Shown in pieces: positions 37,407-46,266 of a stretch of 64,000 bases of DNA. Origin of the DNA: Frateuria edaphi (GTDB lineage: Bacteria; Pseudomonadota; Gammaproteobacteria; Xanthomonadales; Rhodanobacteraceae); the NCBI RefSeq assembly GCF_021117405.1, contig NZ_CP088251.1, positions 3,614,501 to 3,678,500 of the forward strand. Reading direction: 5' to 3'. The notes beneath the pieces are model-generated. The model was not told where the DNA came from. It did no database searches and was given only the letters and a program-made list of their open reading frames with translations. The stretch's first letter is position 1, and the number at the start of each line of letters is the position of its first letter. The translations under genes were made by a program, and so were the position numbers.

Positions 37407-37474
37407 GGTGGGCTTCGGCCCGCCTTGCTCTCGCACCTTCCCGCGGCTTGCGGTGACCTCAAGCCACCCTACGG
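37407..37474. repeat. REP-like repeat, two hairpins
   Basis: The first part is GGTGGGCTTCGGCCCGCC, a 7-bp stem with a TTCG loop and one wobble. About 28 bases later comes the second part, GGTGACCTCAAGCCACC followed by CTACGG. The element fills the gap between yidC and mnmE and ends nine bases before the mnmE ATG, so it may affect mnmE translation. Confidence 0.65.
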
Positions 37475-37482
37475 TTCCCGCC

Positions 37483-38823
37483 ATGACCGACACCGACACC
37501 ATCGCCGCGATCGCCAGCGCCCCCGGCGCGGCTGGCATCGGCGTGGTGCGCGTGTCGGGCCCGCGCGTGCCGGCCATCGCGCAGGCGCTGCTTGGCCGTG
37601 CTCCCGACCCGCGCCACGCGCACCTGGCCGCGTTCCACGAGGGTGACGGCACACTGATCGACCGGGGCCTGCTGCTGCACTTCCCGGCGCCGCATTCCTA
37701 CACCGGCGAGCACGTGCTCGAACTGCAGGGCCACGGCAGCGTCGTGCTGCTGGACCTGCTGTTGAAACGCGTGTGCGCGCTTGGCGCGCGGCTGGCGCGA
37801 CCGGGCGAGTTCACCGAGCGGGCGTTTCTCAACGGCAAGCTGGATCTCGCCCAGGCCGAGGCGGTGGCCGACCTCATTGCTGCGCGATCCGAAGCCGGCG
37901 CGCGTGCCGCCTTGCATTCGCTGGATGGCGCGTTCTCGCGACGCGTGCACGCGTCGCTCGATGCGCTGGTCGCGTTGCGCGTGCATGTGGAGGCCGCGAT
38001 CGATTTTCCGGAAGAGGAGATCGATTTCCTTGCCGACCCGGCCATCACATCCCAGCTCGAAGCGCTGCGCGCACAGCTGGCTGAACTGCTGGTCGAGACC
38101 CGACGAGGCGTGCGCCTGGCCGACGGTCTCAACGTCGCGATCGTCGGCCGGCCCAACGCGGGCAAGTCCAGCTTGCTCAATGCGCTGGCGCAGAGCGAGC
38201 GCGCCATTGTCACGCCTATTGCCGGCACCACCCGGGACGTGCTGCGCGAGACCGTGAGCCTGGATGGCGCTGTGCTGGAACTGGCCGACACGGCCGGCCT
38301 GCGCCACACCGAGGACGAGGTCGAACGCGAAGGCGTACGCCGCGCCCGCGCGGAACTGGTCCGTGCCGACCTCGTGCTGCTGGTCACCGACACGGCGCAT
38401 GCCAGCGCCGACCTTGGCCTGCTCGACGAATTGCCGGCGGCCGTCGCGCGCCTGGTCGTCGTCAACAAGATCGACCTCGATGCGCTGCCGCCGCGCGCGG
38501 AAACGCGCGCCGGCCTGTTGCATCTATGGATCTCGGCGCGGACCGGCGAAGGCCTCGACCTGCTGCGCGCGGAACTGAAGACCCGCGCCGGCCTGGGCGG
38601 CGGCGAAGGCGCCTTCAGCGCCCGCCGTCGCCACGTGGCGGCGCTCGAAAGCGTCCAGGGCCATCTCGACCACGCCGCGGCGGCACTGGCCGCCAATCGC
38701 GCCGGCGAACTCGCCGCCGAGGACCTGCGCCATGCCCAGCACGCGCTGGGCGAGATCACCGGCAGCTACACCAGCGACGATCTCCTCGGCGCGATCTTCG
38801 GCAGCTTCTGCATCGGCAAGTAG
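37483..38823 (+). CDS. mnmE: tRNA modification GTPase MnmE
   Basis: The product is 446 residues when started at 37483, giving the family N-terminus DTIAAIASAPGAAGIGVVRVSG. The N-terminal tetrahydrofolate-binding domain is followed by a helical domain with an inserted G domain: G1 GRPNAGKSS, G3 DTAG and G4 NKID. The C-terminus is FCIGK, the conserved terminal cysteine motif. With MnmG it adds carboxymethylaminomethyl groups to wobble uridine 34 of certain tRNAs. Confidence 0.96.
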   Translation: MTDTDTIAAIASAPGAAGIGVVRVSGPRVPAIAQALLGRAPDPRHAHLAAFHEGDGTLIDRGLLLHFPAPHSYTGEHVLELQGHGSVVLLDLLLKRVCALGARLARPGEFTERAFLNGKLDLAQAEAVADLIAARSEAGARAALHSLDGAFSRRVHASLDALVALRVHVEAAIDFPEEEIDFLADPAITSQLEALRAQLAELLVETRRGVRLADGLNVAIVGRPNAGKSSLLNALAQSERAIVTPIAGTTRDVLRETVSLDGAVLELADTAGLRHTEDEVEREGVRRARAELVRADLVLLVTDTAHASADLGLLDELPAAVARLVVVNKIDLDALPPRAETRAGLLHLWISARTGEGLDLLRAELKTRAGLGGGEGAFSARRRHVAALESVQGHLDHAAAALAANRAGELAAEDLRHAQHALGEITGSYTSDDLLGAIFGSFCIGK

Positions 38824-38888
38824 CGCGGCACCAGTGGTGAACATCGCCGGCAGCCCGGACCGCCGCGCTGCGCCGGGCGCACGGTTCG

Positions 38889-39779
38889 CTATCGACCGAG
38901 GAAGGCGTCCAGCTCCTGCCCGCGCGGCATGCCCTGCTGCGCGCCCAGCCGAGTTACTGCCAAAGCTGCGGCGGCACAGGCCTTGCGCACGGCCTGCGGC
39001 AGGCCTTCGTGCAGGAAGACCGCCAACGCGGCGTTGAAGGTGTCGCCGGCCCCGGTGCTGTCGACCACCTCGACCTCGAAACTGGATTGATGGGCCGGCT
39101 CGCCCTGCTCGCGGTACCACGCGCCTTCGCTGCCGCGGGTAAGCACTACCGGGCATGGCGCACGGCTCATCAACGCGTGAAAATCTTCCGCCGGATCGGC
39201 ACCGAGCAACACCGCAAGCTCGTGCTGGTTGGGCGTGACGTAACGCGCCATGGCAAGCCACCCGCTCGGCAGCGGTCGGGCCGGCGCCGGGTTGAGGATC
39301 ACGGGCACGCCCAGCCGATGCCCCAGGCGCAGGGTCGCTTCGATGGCATCCAGCGGGATCTCCATCTGCACCAGCACGACGTCCGCGTGTGCGACGACTT
39401 CGCGCGCGGCCTCGACGTGCGCCGGCGTGACACCGGCATTGGCCGCCGGCACCACCACGATCTGGTTCTCGCCGCCGGCGACCGTGATCGAAGCGGTGCC
39501 GCTGGCCTCATCGGCCAGCCGGTGCACGTGCGCAAGGTCCACGCCTTCCTGGCGCAGGCCGGCGTGCAGCTGATCGCCGAAGGCGTCGCGGCCCAGCGCG
39601 CCGACCAGCGCCACCGCGGCCCCGAGCCGCGCCGCCGCCACCGCCTGGTTGGCGCCCTTGCCTCCGGGCACGGTCACGAAGCCCGTGCCGAGCAGCGTCT
39701 CGCCCGGTTGCGGGAACCGCGGTGCCTGGGTCACCAGGTCCATGTTGATGCTGCCGACGACGACGATGCGGCGGGTCAT
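38889..39779 (-). CDS. rbsK: Ribokinase (PfkB family)
   Basis: This 296-residue PfkB-family sugar kinase carries the N-terminal VVVGSINMDLV and GGKGANQAVAAARLG motif that is typical of ribokinase. The C-terminal anion-hole and catalytic base motif is DSTGAGDTFN. It phosphorylates ribose or a related sugar using ATP. No ribose transporter or rbsR gene is adjacent, so the in vivo sugar may be free ribose from nucleoside turnover. It is convergent with mnmE. Confidence 0.9.
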   Translation of the reverse strand: MTRRIVVVGSINMDLVTQAPRFPQPGETLLGTGFVTVPGGKGANQAVAAARLGAAVALVGALGRDAFGDQLHAGLRQEGVDLAHVHRLADEASGTASITVAGGENQIVVVPAANAGVTPAHVEAAREVVAHADVVLVQMEIPLDAIEATLRLGHRLGVPVILNPAPARPLPSGWLAMARYVTPNQHELAVLLGADPAEDFHALMSRAPCPVVLTRGSEGAWYREQGEPAHQSSFEVEVVDSTGAGDTFNAALAVFLHEGLPQAVRKACAAAALAVTRLGAQQGMPRGQELDAFLGR

Positions 39780-39936
39780 GCGGTTTCCTTCCGGGACAAT
39801 GTCCGAAGCATAGCGGCCGATGCGCGCCTGATAGCGCCGGCATCGTCTCGGGGTGCCAGGCTGGGACCGGCGTCGTAGCTGGTCAGGTCGACACCCGTTG
39901 ACGGCCGCTCCTGCGCCGGCATGCGAGCATGCCTCC

Positions 39937-40557
39937 ATGACCTCGCCAGATCACTCGCAGCCATCGCTCACGGACTCACGCACCTCGCTGCATCGGGTCG
40001 TCCGACTGGTCGCCCTGTTCAATCTCGCCTACTTCGGCGTCGAGTTCGCGGTCGCGCTTGCGATCGGTTCGGTCTCGCTGTTCGCCGACAGCATCGACTT
40101 CCTCGAGGACGCGTCGGTCAATCTGCTGATCTTCCTGGCGCTGGGCTGGTCGCCCATGGCCCGGGCGCGCGTGGGCATGGCGCTGGCGGCGATCCTGCTG
40201 GTGCCGGCGCTGGCGTTGCTGTGGGCGCTGTGGCGCAAGCTGCAGTTGCCGGTGCCGCCCGCGCCGCTGCCGCTGTCGGTCACGGGGCTGGGTGCATTGG
40301 TCGTGAACCTGTCCTGCGCGTTGCTGCTGGCGCGCTTTCGCCACCACGCCGGCAGCCTTACCCGGGCGGCGTTCCTGTCGGCACGCAACGACGCGTTCGC
40401 CAATGTGGCGATCGTGCTGGCCGGCGGTGTGACGGCGTGGACCGGCTCGGTGTGGCCGGATGTCGTCGTCGGGCTTGGGATCGCCGCGATGAACGCGGAC
40501 GCCGCGCGCGAAGTGTGGGAAGCGGCACGCGGTGAGCACCGCCAGGCGCAGGCGTAG
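39937..40557 (+). CDS. Cation-efflux (CDF)-like membrane protein
   Basis: This 206-residue membrane protein resembles the membrane part of cation diffusion facilitators: SVSLFADSIDFLEDASVNLL matches the usual SxxLxADAxHxxxD helix 2 motif, and SARNDAFANVAIVLAGG plus PDVVVGLGIAAMNADAAREV match helices 5 and 6. The C-terminal cytoplasmic metal-binding domain is absent, as in other short family members. The aspartates in helices 2 and 5 would bind a divalent cation such as zinc. Actual transport is inferred. Confidence 0.78.
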   Translation: MTSPDHSQPSLTDSRTSLHRVVRLVALFNLAYFGVEFAVALAIGSVSLFADSIDFLEDASVNLLIFLALGWSPMARARVGMALAAILLVPALALLWALWRKLQLPVPPAPLPLSVTGLGALVVNLSCALLLARFRHHAGSLTRAAFLSARNDAFANVAIVLAGGVTAWTGSVWPDVVVGLGIAAMNADAAREVWEAARGEHRQAQA

Positions 40558-40565
40558 CTCGCGAC

Positions 40566-40622
40566 GGGTGGACTCAGCTCACCGGCGGTGTTGCGGGAAA
40601 GGCAGGTAGGCCGGAGCCTACC
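40566..40622. repeat. REP-like repeat, two hairpins
   Basis: GGGTGGACTCAGCTCACC (40566-40583) is followed by a perfect 7-bp hairpin GGTAGGC-CGGA-GCCTACC (40605-40622), with TACG overlapping its 3' end. It lies between the convergent CDF-like gene and the gene at 40635. Confidence 0.65.
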
Positions 40623-40634
40623 TACGCCAGCGGA

Positions 40635-41249
40635 TCAGTGCGCGTGGCCGATGCCCGAGTCGCCCTGCTCCAGCGGCGGCGGCGTGCCGGCCACGGCGAG
40701 CAGCGATTGCGCGTAACCGTCTTCCATGCTGATCGTGGACACCTCGTCCCAGGCGAAGAACGAGGCCTCGCGCAACCACTCGGCGTCGGGGCTGATCTCC
40801 TGCAGGGTGAAGCCGTCCTCTTCCACGCCGACCAGCCGGCCGATGTAGCAAACCTCGGCCTCGTCCTCGCTGTCCACGTGTACGCCGATCACCGGCGCCA
40901 CGCGACCGGCGGCCTGGACCACCTCGCGGATCGAGTCCAGCGGGAAGCCGCGCGGCGTGCGCGGCAGCAGCTGCTTGAGCCTGAGCGCCTTCTCCATGAA
41001 GTCGTGGTGCTTGTCCGGCGCCTCCAGCTCGGAGATGTCGCGATGGCGCATCACGTACATGCCGTCGTAGGTGATGCCGTCGCCGACCACCCACAGCAGC
41101 AGGAACTCGCGGCCGACGCCGCCCACGTAGCCGCAGAAGCTGCCGTGCTCCAGTTCGGCACGCCACAGCCGGACCAGGTGCTGGTTCTGCTGCGCCTCGC
41201 GCAGTTGCGCGCGCTGGCCGGTGGTTTTGAGTTCAATGACCTTGCCCAT
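40635..41249 (-). CDS. Conserved-looking cytoplasmic protein of unknown function
   Basis: The product is 204 residues. I do not recognise a family. It has no signal peptide or membrane helix. The sequence looks mostly beta-stranded, with an N-terminal stretch that could fold as a small barrel (GSFCGYVGGVGREFLLLWVVGDGITYDG) and an acidic C-terminal half (DSEDEAEVCYIGRLVGVEEDGF). It starts 36 bases after hslU on the same strand and is likely read from the heat-shock transcript, so a role in protein quality control is conceivable but unproven. Confidence 0.7.
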   Translation of the reverse strand: MGKVIELKTTGQRAQLREAQQNQHLVRLWRAELEHGSFCGYVGGVGREFLLLWVVGDGITYDGMYVMRHRDISELEAPDKHHDFMEKALRLKQLLPRTPRGFPLDSIREVVQAAGRVAPVIGVHVDSEDEAEVCYIGRLVGVEEDGFTLQEISPDAEWLREASFFAWDEVSTISMEDGYAQSLLAVAGTPPPLEQGDSGIGHAH

Positions 41250-41285
41250 GACAGGAATTTTACCAGACGGGTCTCTGCAGCTTGT

Positions 41286-42623
41286 TTAGAGGATGTAACG
41301 GCTCAGGTCCTGGTCCTTCACGAGAGATCCTAGGTTCTTGTCCACCTGTTCGGCGTCGATCAGGTACTTTTCGCCGGACTTGTCCGCGGCCTCGAACGAA
41401 ATTTTCTCCAGCAGGCGTTCCATGACGGTGTGCAGGCGGCGGGCGCCGATGTTCTCGGTACGCTCGTTCACCTGGCAGGCGACCTCGGCCAGGCGGTCGA
41501 TCCCCGACTCGGTGAACTCGATCGCCACGCCTTCGGTCCTCAGCAGCGCCACGTACTGCTTGGTGAGTGCGTTATGCGGCTCGCGAAGGATGCGCTTGAA
41601 GTCGTCGATCGACAGCGCCGAAAGCTCGACGCGGATCGGCAGACGCCCCTGCAGCTCCGGAATCAGGTCCGACGGCTTGGACAGCGAGAACGCGCCCGAG
41701 GCGATGAACAGCATGTGGTCGGTCTTGATCGGCCCGTATTTGGTCGACACGGTCGAGCCCTCCACCAGCGGCAAGAGGTCGCGCTGCACGCCCTCGCGCG
41801 AGACGCCTGCGCCGCCCCACTCGGAGCGCTGCGCAACCTTGTCGATCTCGTCGATGAAGACGATGCCGTTCTGCTCGGCGGCCTCGACCGCCTCCGCGCG
41901 GATCTCTTCCTCGTTGACCAGCTTGCCGGCCTCTTCCTCCACCAGCAGCGGGCGGGCCGCCCTGATCGGCAGCTTGCGCGACTGCGTGCGTGCGCCGCCG
42001 AGGTTCTGGAACATCTGGCGCAGCTGCTGGCCCATCTCCTCCATGCCCGGCGGGGACATGATTTCCACGCCCACGTTCATGGCGAAGTCCAGCTCGATCT
42101 CGCGGTCGTCCAGCGCGCCCTCGCGCAGCTGCTTGCGCAGCTTCTGCCGGGTGTCGCTGTCGGCGGAAGACACGGTGAGGTCGTGCGACCAGTCGGCGGC
42201 GGTCTGTCGGCGCGGCAGCAGCGCATCGAGGATGCGGTCCTCGGCGCGGTCCTCGGCGTGCGAGCGCACGCGCTTGGTCGCCTGCTCGCGGGTGAGCTTG
42301 TAGGCCACGTCGGCCAGGTCGCGGATGATCGACTCGACGTCCTTGCCGACGTAGCCCACCTCGGTGAATTTGGTCGCCTCGACCTTCACGAACGGCGCGT
42401 TGGCCAGCGTGGCCAGGCGGCGCGCGATCTCGGTCTTGCCCACGCCGGTGGGGCCGATCATCAGGATGTTCTTGGGCGTGACCTCGTTGCGCATCTCAGG
42501 GTCCAGCTGCATGCGGCGCCAGCGGTTGCGCAGCGCGATGGCGACGGCGCGCTTGGCGTCGTTCTGGCCGATGATGAAACGGTCGAGTTCGTTGACGATT
42601 TCGCGGGGAGTGAGTTCAGACAT
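41286..42623 (-). CDS. hslU: HslU, ATPase of the HslVU protease
   Basis: This is a 445-residue AAA+ unfoldase. The N-terminus is [24 protein letters not shown], Walker A is GPTGVGKTE, the pore motif is GYVGKDVES, Walker B is IVFIDEIDK, and sensor 2 includes [16 protein letters not shown]. The C-terminus ends DLSRYIL, the tail that inserts into HslV to activate it. It unfolds substrates for the HslV peptidase. It lies 68 bases downstream of hslV and shares its heat-shock promoter. Confidence 0.97.
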   Translation of the reverse strand: MSELTPREIVNELDRFIIGQNDAKRAVAIALRNRWRRMQLDPEMRNEVTPKNILMIGPTGVGKTEIARRLATLANAPFVKVEATKFTEVGYVGKDVESIIRDLADVAYKLTREQATKRVRSHAEDRAEDRILDALLPRRQTAADWSHDLTVSSADSDTRQKLRKQLREGALDDREIELDFAMNVGVEIMSPPGMEEMGQQLRQMFQNLGGARTQSRKLPIRAARPLLVEEEAGKLVNEEEIRAEAVEAAEQNGIVFIDEIDKVAQRSEWGGAGVSREGVQRDLLPLVEGSTVSTKYGPIKTDHMLFIASGAFSLSKPSDLIPELQGRLPIRVELSALSIDDFKRILREPHNALTKQYVALLRTEGVAIEFTESGIDRLAEVACQVNERTENIGARRLHTVMERLLEKISFEAADKSGEKYLIDAEQVDKNLGSLVKDQDLSRYIL

Positions 42624-42691
42624 GGGGCGGGCCGGATGCAGAGCGGGGGATGGGGAAGGGAAAACGTCGGGCGTGAGGTGAACGGGCAGGC

Positions 42692-43258
42692 TCACGTCCC
42701 CTGTTCCGCGCCGCCGGTCGCCGCCTCCAGCTCCTCGATGGTCGTGCTGTGGTTGGTGTAGATGCAGATGTCGCCGGCGATCTTCAGCGCCTTCTCCACG
42801 ATCTGGCGCGCGTCCATGTCGGTGTTCTCCAGCAGCGACAGCGCTGCCGCCTGGGCGTAGGGGCCGCCGGAGCCGATCGCGATCAGGCCGTTTTCAGGCT
42901 CCAGCACGTCGCCGTTGCCGGAGATCAGCAGCGAGGCATCCTTGTCGGCCACCGCGAGCATCGCCTCGAGCTTGCCGAAGCGGCGGTCGGTGCGCCATTC
43001 CTTGGCCATCTCCACCGCCGCGCGGGTGAGGTTGTTGCCGTGCTTGTCCAGCTTCTGCTCGAACAGCTCGAACAGCGTGAAGGCGTCGGCGGTGGCGCCG
43101 GCGAAACCCGCCAGCACGTCGCCCTTGCCGAGGCGACGGATCTTGCGGGCGTTCGACTTCATCACCGTGTTGCCCAGGGTGACCTGGCCGTCGCCGCCCA
43201 GCACGACGCGCCCGCCGCGGCGGACCGAGAGGATGGTGGTGGCGTGGAACGATTCCAT
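42692..43258 (-). CDS. hslV: HslV, threonine peptidase of the HslVU protease
   Basis: The product is 188 residues. A six-residue propeptide precedes the catalytic threonine in [10 protein letters not shown] (Thr7), which becomes the N-terminal nucleophile. The remaining proteasome-beta-like fold has [17 protein letters not shown] and [17 protein letters not shown]. It forms a dodecamer capped by HslU. The ATG at 43258 has GGAG with six-base spacing. A sigma-32-type promoter lies about 30 bases upstream. Confidence 0.97.
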   Translation of the reverse strand: MESFHATTILSVRRGGRVVLGGDGQVTLGNTVMKSNARKIRRLGKGDVLAGFAGATADAFTLFELFEQKLDKHGNNLTRAAVEMAKEWRTDRRFGKLEAMLAVADKDASLLISGNGDVLEPENGLIAIGSGGPYAQAAALSLLENTDMDARQIVEKALKIAGDICIYTNHSTTIEELEAATGGAEQGT

Positions 43259-43288
43259 GCTGGGCTCCGCGAATGCTTGAGCGTGCAT

Positions 43289-43316
43289 ACATGGGGTCGC
43301 TGGAATCGCCTTCAAC
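43289..43316 (-). promoter_or_regulatory. Sigma-32 (heat-shock) promoter of hslVU
   Basis: On the minus strand GTTGAAG (43316-43310) is followed after 13 bases by CCCCATGT (43296-43289), a full match to the CCCCATnT -10 of RpoH promoters with a near-consensus -35. Transcription would start about 24 bases before the hslV ATG. Confidence 0.82.
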
Positions 43317-43460
43317 ATGGCTCCGCTGTCGCCGAACGGGTCCGGTGCCCTCCGCCTGCGCACGGCGAAGGCCGCAGGATCGAAACGTTTCGCGAGCCTC
43401 GCCCGGCACCTGTCCTTCGGCAATTCCAGGGCGGTGTCCGGGAAGAAGGAGCAGGTCGCT

Positions 43461-44354
43461 TCAACCCTTGCGCCGCGCCCGCGGATGGGCCGCGTCGTAG
43501 ACCTTGGCCAGGTGCTGGAAATCCAGATGCGTGTAGATCTGGGTGGTGGCGATGTCGGCGTGGCCGAGCAGTTCCTGCACGGCGCGCAGGTCGCCGGAGG
43601 ATTCGAGCATGTGGCTGGCGAAGGTATGCCTGAGCAGGTGCGGATGCACGTGCTTGGCGAAACCCTGGGCCAATGCCAGCGTCTTGAGCCGTGACTGCAC
43701 CGTGCGCGGGCTGATCGACGCGCCCGCGCGGCCGCGGAACACCGGCGCGCCCGGTGGCATGCCCTCGGCGAGACCCAGCGCGCGCAGCGCGGCCGCGGCA
43801 TGGCTGCCGACCGGCACGATGCGGGTCTTGGCGCCCTTGCCGAGCACGCGCACTTCGCCTTCCTCCAGGCTGAGGTCGCCCCAACGCAGGCCACACAGTT
43901 CCGACAGGCGCAGGCCGGAGGAATAGAACAGCTCCAGCATGGCGCGGTCGCGCAGCGCCAGCGCGCCTTCGCCGGGGTTCTCCACCAGCGCGCCGGCTTC
44001 GTCCACGTCCAGCACCTGCGGCAGCTTGCGATGCACTTTCGGACCACGCACGCCGGCGGCCGGGTCATGCGCCAGCAGGCCCTCGCGGGTCAGCTGGCGA
44101 AACAGGCTGCGACAGGAGGAGAGCAGGCGCTGCAGGCTCTTCGGCGACAGGCCGGCGCGGTGCTGGGTGGCCACGAACGCACGCATGCGGTGCGCGCCCA
44201 GGTCGGCAAAGCCGCCGATGCCTTGCGCGTCCATCCATCCCAGCAGCTTGTCCAGGTCGCGCCGATAGGCCGCGACCGTGTGCGCGGAAGCCTGGCGCTC
44301 GCCGGCGAGCCGGCCCAGCCAGGCCTCGACCTGCGCGCGTGGCGTGGTGCTCAG
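43461..44354 (-). CDS. xerC: Tyrosine recombinase XerC
   Basis: The product is about 297 residues. The SAM-like core-binding domain (about 7-95) is followed by the catalytic domain with all six expected residues in place: Arg149 (SSGLRLSEL), Lys173 (GKGAKTR), His239 and Arg242 ([10 protein letters not shown]), His265 (LLGHADI) and Tyr274 (TQIYTHLD). With XerD it resolves chromosome dimers at dif. No ATG, GTG or TTG lies near the needed N-terminus. A CTG at 44354, with GGAG five bases upstream and overlapping the DUF484 stop as CTGA, is the best start. Confidence 0.93.
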   Translation of the reverse strand: MSTTPRAQVEAWLGRLAGERQASAHTVAAYRRDLDKLLGWMDAQGIGGFADLGAHRMRAFVATQHRAGLSPKSLQRLLSSCRSLFRQLTREGLLAHDPAAGVRGPKVHRKLPQVLDVDEAGALVENPGEGALALRDRAMLELFYSSGLRLSELCGLRWGDLSLEEGEVRVLGKGAKTRIVPVGSHAAAALRALGLAEGMPPGAPVFRGRAGASISPRTVQSRLKTLALAQGFAKHVHPHLLRHTFASHMLESSGDLRAVQELLGHADIATTQIYTHLDFQHLAKVYDAAHPRARRKG

Positions 44355-45037
44355 GCCAGCTCCTGCGAACGCGCCAGCGCGGCACTGACCGTGGCGGCGA
44401 GCATCTTCAGGAACAGCGTGCCCATGCCCGGCTGGAAATGGTTCGGATCGGCGCTGCCCAGGGCCAGTAGCCCCAACTCGCCCAGCGGCATCACCGCGGC
44501 CGACTGCACCTCGGGCGCGTGGTCGCCGAACAAGCGATACAGCCGCTCGGCCGAGAGTCGGCCGACCAGCGGTTCGTGGTTGCCCTGGAAGCCGGCGAAC
44601 TCGGTCAGCGCGGCGCGGCCGCCCGGCTCGACCACCAGCCATTCGGCCTGCGGCAAGCCATAGGACTGCCCGAACAGCAGCAGCCGCACCTGCTCGATGC
44701 GGAAGTCGCTGGCCAGCCCGCTGATCACGCTGCGTGCCGCCAGCGAGGGCGTGGCCGCGCGCAGCATGGTCACGTTGAGCTCGTGCACGCGTTGCATCAG
44801 CCGCTCGTTTTCCGCGGCGATCGTGATCAGTTCGGCCAGGCGGCGCTCGAGCTCGGCGTTCTTCTCGCGCAACTGCTGCAGCTGGTACATCGCTAGCGAC
44901 GCGACCGGACCCTCGCTGCGCGGCAGCGTCAGCTGCGCGGCAAGGTCCGGGTAATCGGCCAGGAAGTGCGGATGGCGCTTGAGGTACGCGGCGACCGCAG
45001 TGGCACCGGGGATCTCGTCGAGCAGGGTGTCGGGCAT
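44351..45037 (-). CDS. DUF484 (GAF-like) protein
   Basis: This 228-residue DUF484 member has an N-terminal helical part (VAAYLKRHPHFLADYPDLAAQLTLP), a coiled-coil stretch (about 50-90, LQQLREKNAELERRLAELI) and a C-terminal GAF-like domain (ALGSADPNHFQPGMGTLFLK). The gene is commonly found between dapF and xerC in gammaproteobacteria and its function is unsettled. Its stop overlaps the probable CTG start of xerC. A REP-like element lies between dapF and this gene. Confidence 0.9.
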   Translation of the reverse strand: MPDTLLDEIPGATAVAAYLKRHPHFLADYPDLAAQLTLPRSEGPVASLAMYQLQQLREKNAELERRLAELITIAAENERLMQRVHELNVTMLRAATPSLAARSVISGLASDFRIEQVRLLLFGQSYGLPQAEWLVVEPGGRAALTEFAGFQGNHEPLVGRLSAERLYRLFGDHAPEVQSAAVMPLGELGLLALGSADPNHFQPGMGTLFLKMLAATVSAALARSQELA

Positions 45038-45146
45038 GGAACGACCTAAGGGAACGTCAGGCAGCGGATCGGCCTGGCCCGAGTGTGCGACGCGCGCGCC
45101 TGCGCATCAATCGTCAATGCAGGTTTGGCCGGACGTCTGCGCGCAG

Positions 45147-45194
45147 GGCGGGCTTCAGCCCGCCGTTGCTGCACCTTGGGGAGGGCTGAAGCCC
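45147..45194. repeat. REP-like repeat inside the dapF operon
   Basis: A perfect 7-bp hairpin GGCGGGC-TTCA-GCCCGCC (45147-45164) is followed by a second hairpin core GGGC-TGAA-GCCC (45183-45194) with a TACGC end. The two cores carry complementary loops (TTCA/TGAA), so they are in inverted orientation. It sits in the 160-base gap between dapF and the DUF484 gene. Confidence 0.75.
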
Positions 45195-45197
45195 ATC

Positions 45198-46034
45198 CTA
45201 CGCAACGCCGGGCGACCACTCGCCCTCGAAGGCGAATGCCGCGGGCCCGGTCATCCACAGCGTGTGGCCGGGACCGGCCCAGTCGATCTGCAGGCGTCCG
45301 CCGGGCAGGTCGACCTGGACGCTTTCGTCCACGTGCCCACGCCGCCGCAGCACCGCCATGGCGGCGCACGCACCGGTGCCGCAGGCCTGCGTCCAGCCGC
45401 TGCCGCGCTCGTGCACGCGCAGGCGCAGGTGGCCGCGACCCACGATCTGCACGAAGCCGGCGTTGGCGCCCGCGGGAAAGCGCGGGTGGCCGGTGAGCTG
45501 CGGACCCAGCCGCGCGAGCGCGGGATCGGCCAGGTCCTCGACGGGGACCACCACGTGCGGATTGCCCATCGATACGGCACCAGCCTGCACGGAGTCCTCG
45601 CCCAGCGAGAGCGGATAGAACTCGGCCGACCCTTCCGCCGCTAACGGGATGCGCGAGGGCTCGAACACCGGTTCGCCCATGTCCACCGTCACGCGGTGCG
45701 CATCCAGCACGCGCACGCCAACCGGACCGGAGGGGCTCTCGATGCGCACGGGCGTGTCCAGCGCCAGCGCACCGGCGCGATGCAGCCACGCCGCCACGCA
45801 GCGCACGCCGTTGCCGCACTGGCCCGAGGGGCTGCCATCGGCGTTCCAGATGCCGTAGTAGAACGCGCAGGACGGATCGCGGGCGGCTTCCACGCTGAGC
45901 AACTGGTCGCAGCCGATGCCGGTATGGCGATCGGCCAGCGCGCGGATCTGCGCCGGTGCGAGCGCGAGCGGGACATCGCGCGCATCGACCACGACGAAGT
46001 CGTTGCCGATGCCGTGCATCTTGGAAAAGCGCAT
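45198..46034 (-). CDS. dapF: Diaminopimelate epimerase
   Basis: The product is 278 residues. The two catalytic cysteines sit in the expected motifs: GQCGNGVRC (first) and ACGTGACAA (second). The N-terminus is MRFSKMHGIGNDFVVVD, and AGANAGFVQIV and HPRFPAGAN are recognisable in the middle. It interconverts LL- and meso-diaminopimelate for lysine and peptidoglycan synthesis. The ATG overlaps the lptM stop (TGATG), so the two are translationally coupled. Confidence 0.96.
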   Translation of the reverse strand: MRFSKMHGIGNDFVVVDARDVPLALAPAQIRALADRHTGIGCDQLLSVEAARDPSCAFYYGIWNADGSPSGQCGNGVRCVAAWLHRAGALALDTPVRIESPSGPVGVRVLDAHRVTVDMGEPVFEPSRIPLAAEGSAEFYPLSLGEDSVQAGAVSMGNPHVVVPVEDLADPALARLGPQLTGHPRFPAGANAGFVQIVGRGHLRLRVHERGSGWTQACGTGACAAMAVLRRRGHVDESVQVDLPGGRLQIDWAGPGHTLWMTGPAAFAFEGEWSPGVA

Positions 46035-46204
46035 CACGGTCCGTCGGGCAGCGGCGCGCTCGTGGCCGGGGCCGGCACCGAGGCGTTCGGCGCCACCGTG
46101 CTGCCGGATTGTCCCGGCGGCAGCACCAGCGGGCCCTTGTTGCCGCAACCGGCGAGCAGGCCCCCGGCGAACAACAGGGCGGTGCAGAGGATGAATCGGC
46201 GCAT
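46034..46204 (-). CDS. lptM: LptM (YifL/LppL)-type small lipoprotein
   Basis: This 56-residue lipoprotein has signal peptide MRRFILCTALLFAGGLLAGC with the lipobox cysteine at residue 20, followed by GNKGPLVLPP, the diagnostic start of LptM. The rest is a Pro/Ala/Ser-rich tail. In E. coli LptM assists oxidative maturation of the LptD translocon. Its stop overlaps the dapF start. The lptM-dapF-DUF484-xerC order is conserved across many gammaproteobacteria. Confidence 0.9.
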   Translation of the reverse strand: MRRFILCTALLFAGGLLAGCGNKGPLVLPPGQSGSTVAPNASVPAPATSAPLPDGP

Positions 46205-46229
46205 CGGGCTTCCTCAACGGGGCGGCGGC

Positions 46230-46247
46230 TATGATGCGCGCATCATA
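46230..46247. promoter_or_regulatory. 18-nt perfect palindrome with back-to-back -10-like elements
   Basis: TATGATGCGCGCATCATA is its own reverse complement and lies in the 62-base region between the divergent lptM and 46267 genes. Each end reads TATGAT outward, one base from a consensus -10. No good -35 is present on either side, so an operator or an activator-dependent divergent promoter is possible. Confidence 0.5.
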
Positions 46248-46266
46248 ACGTCGCGGATTGCCTTCG

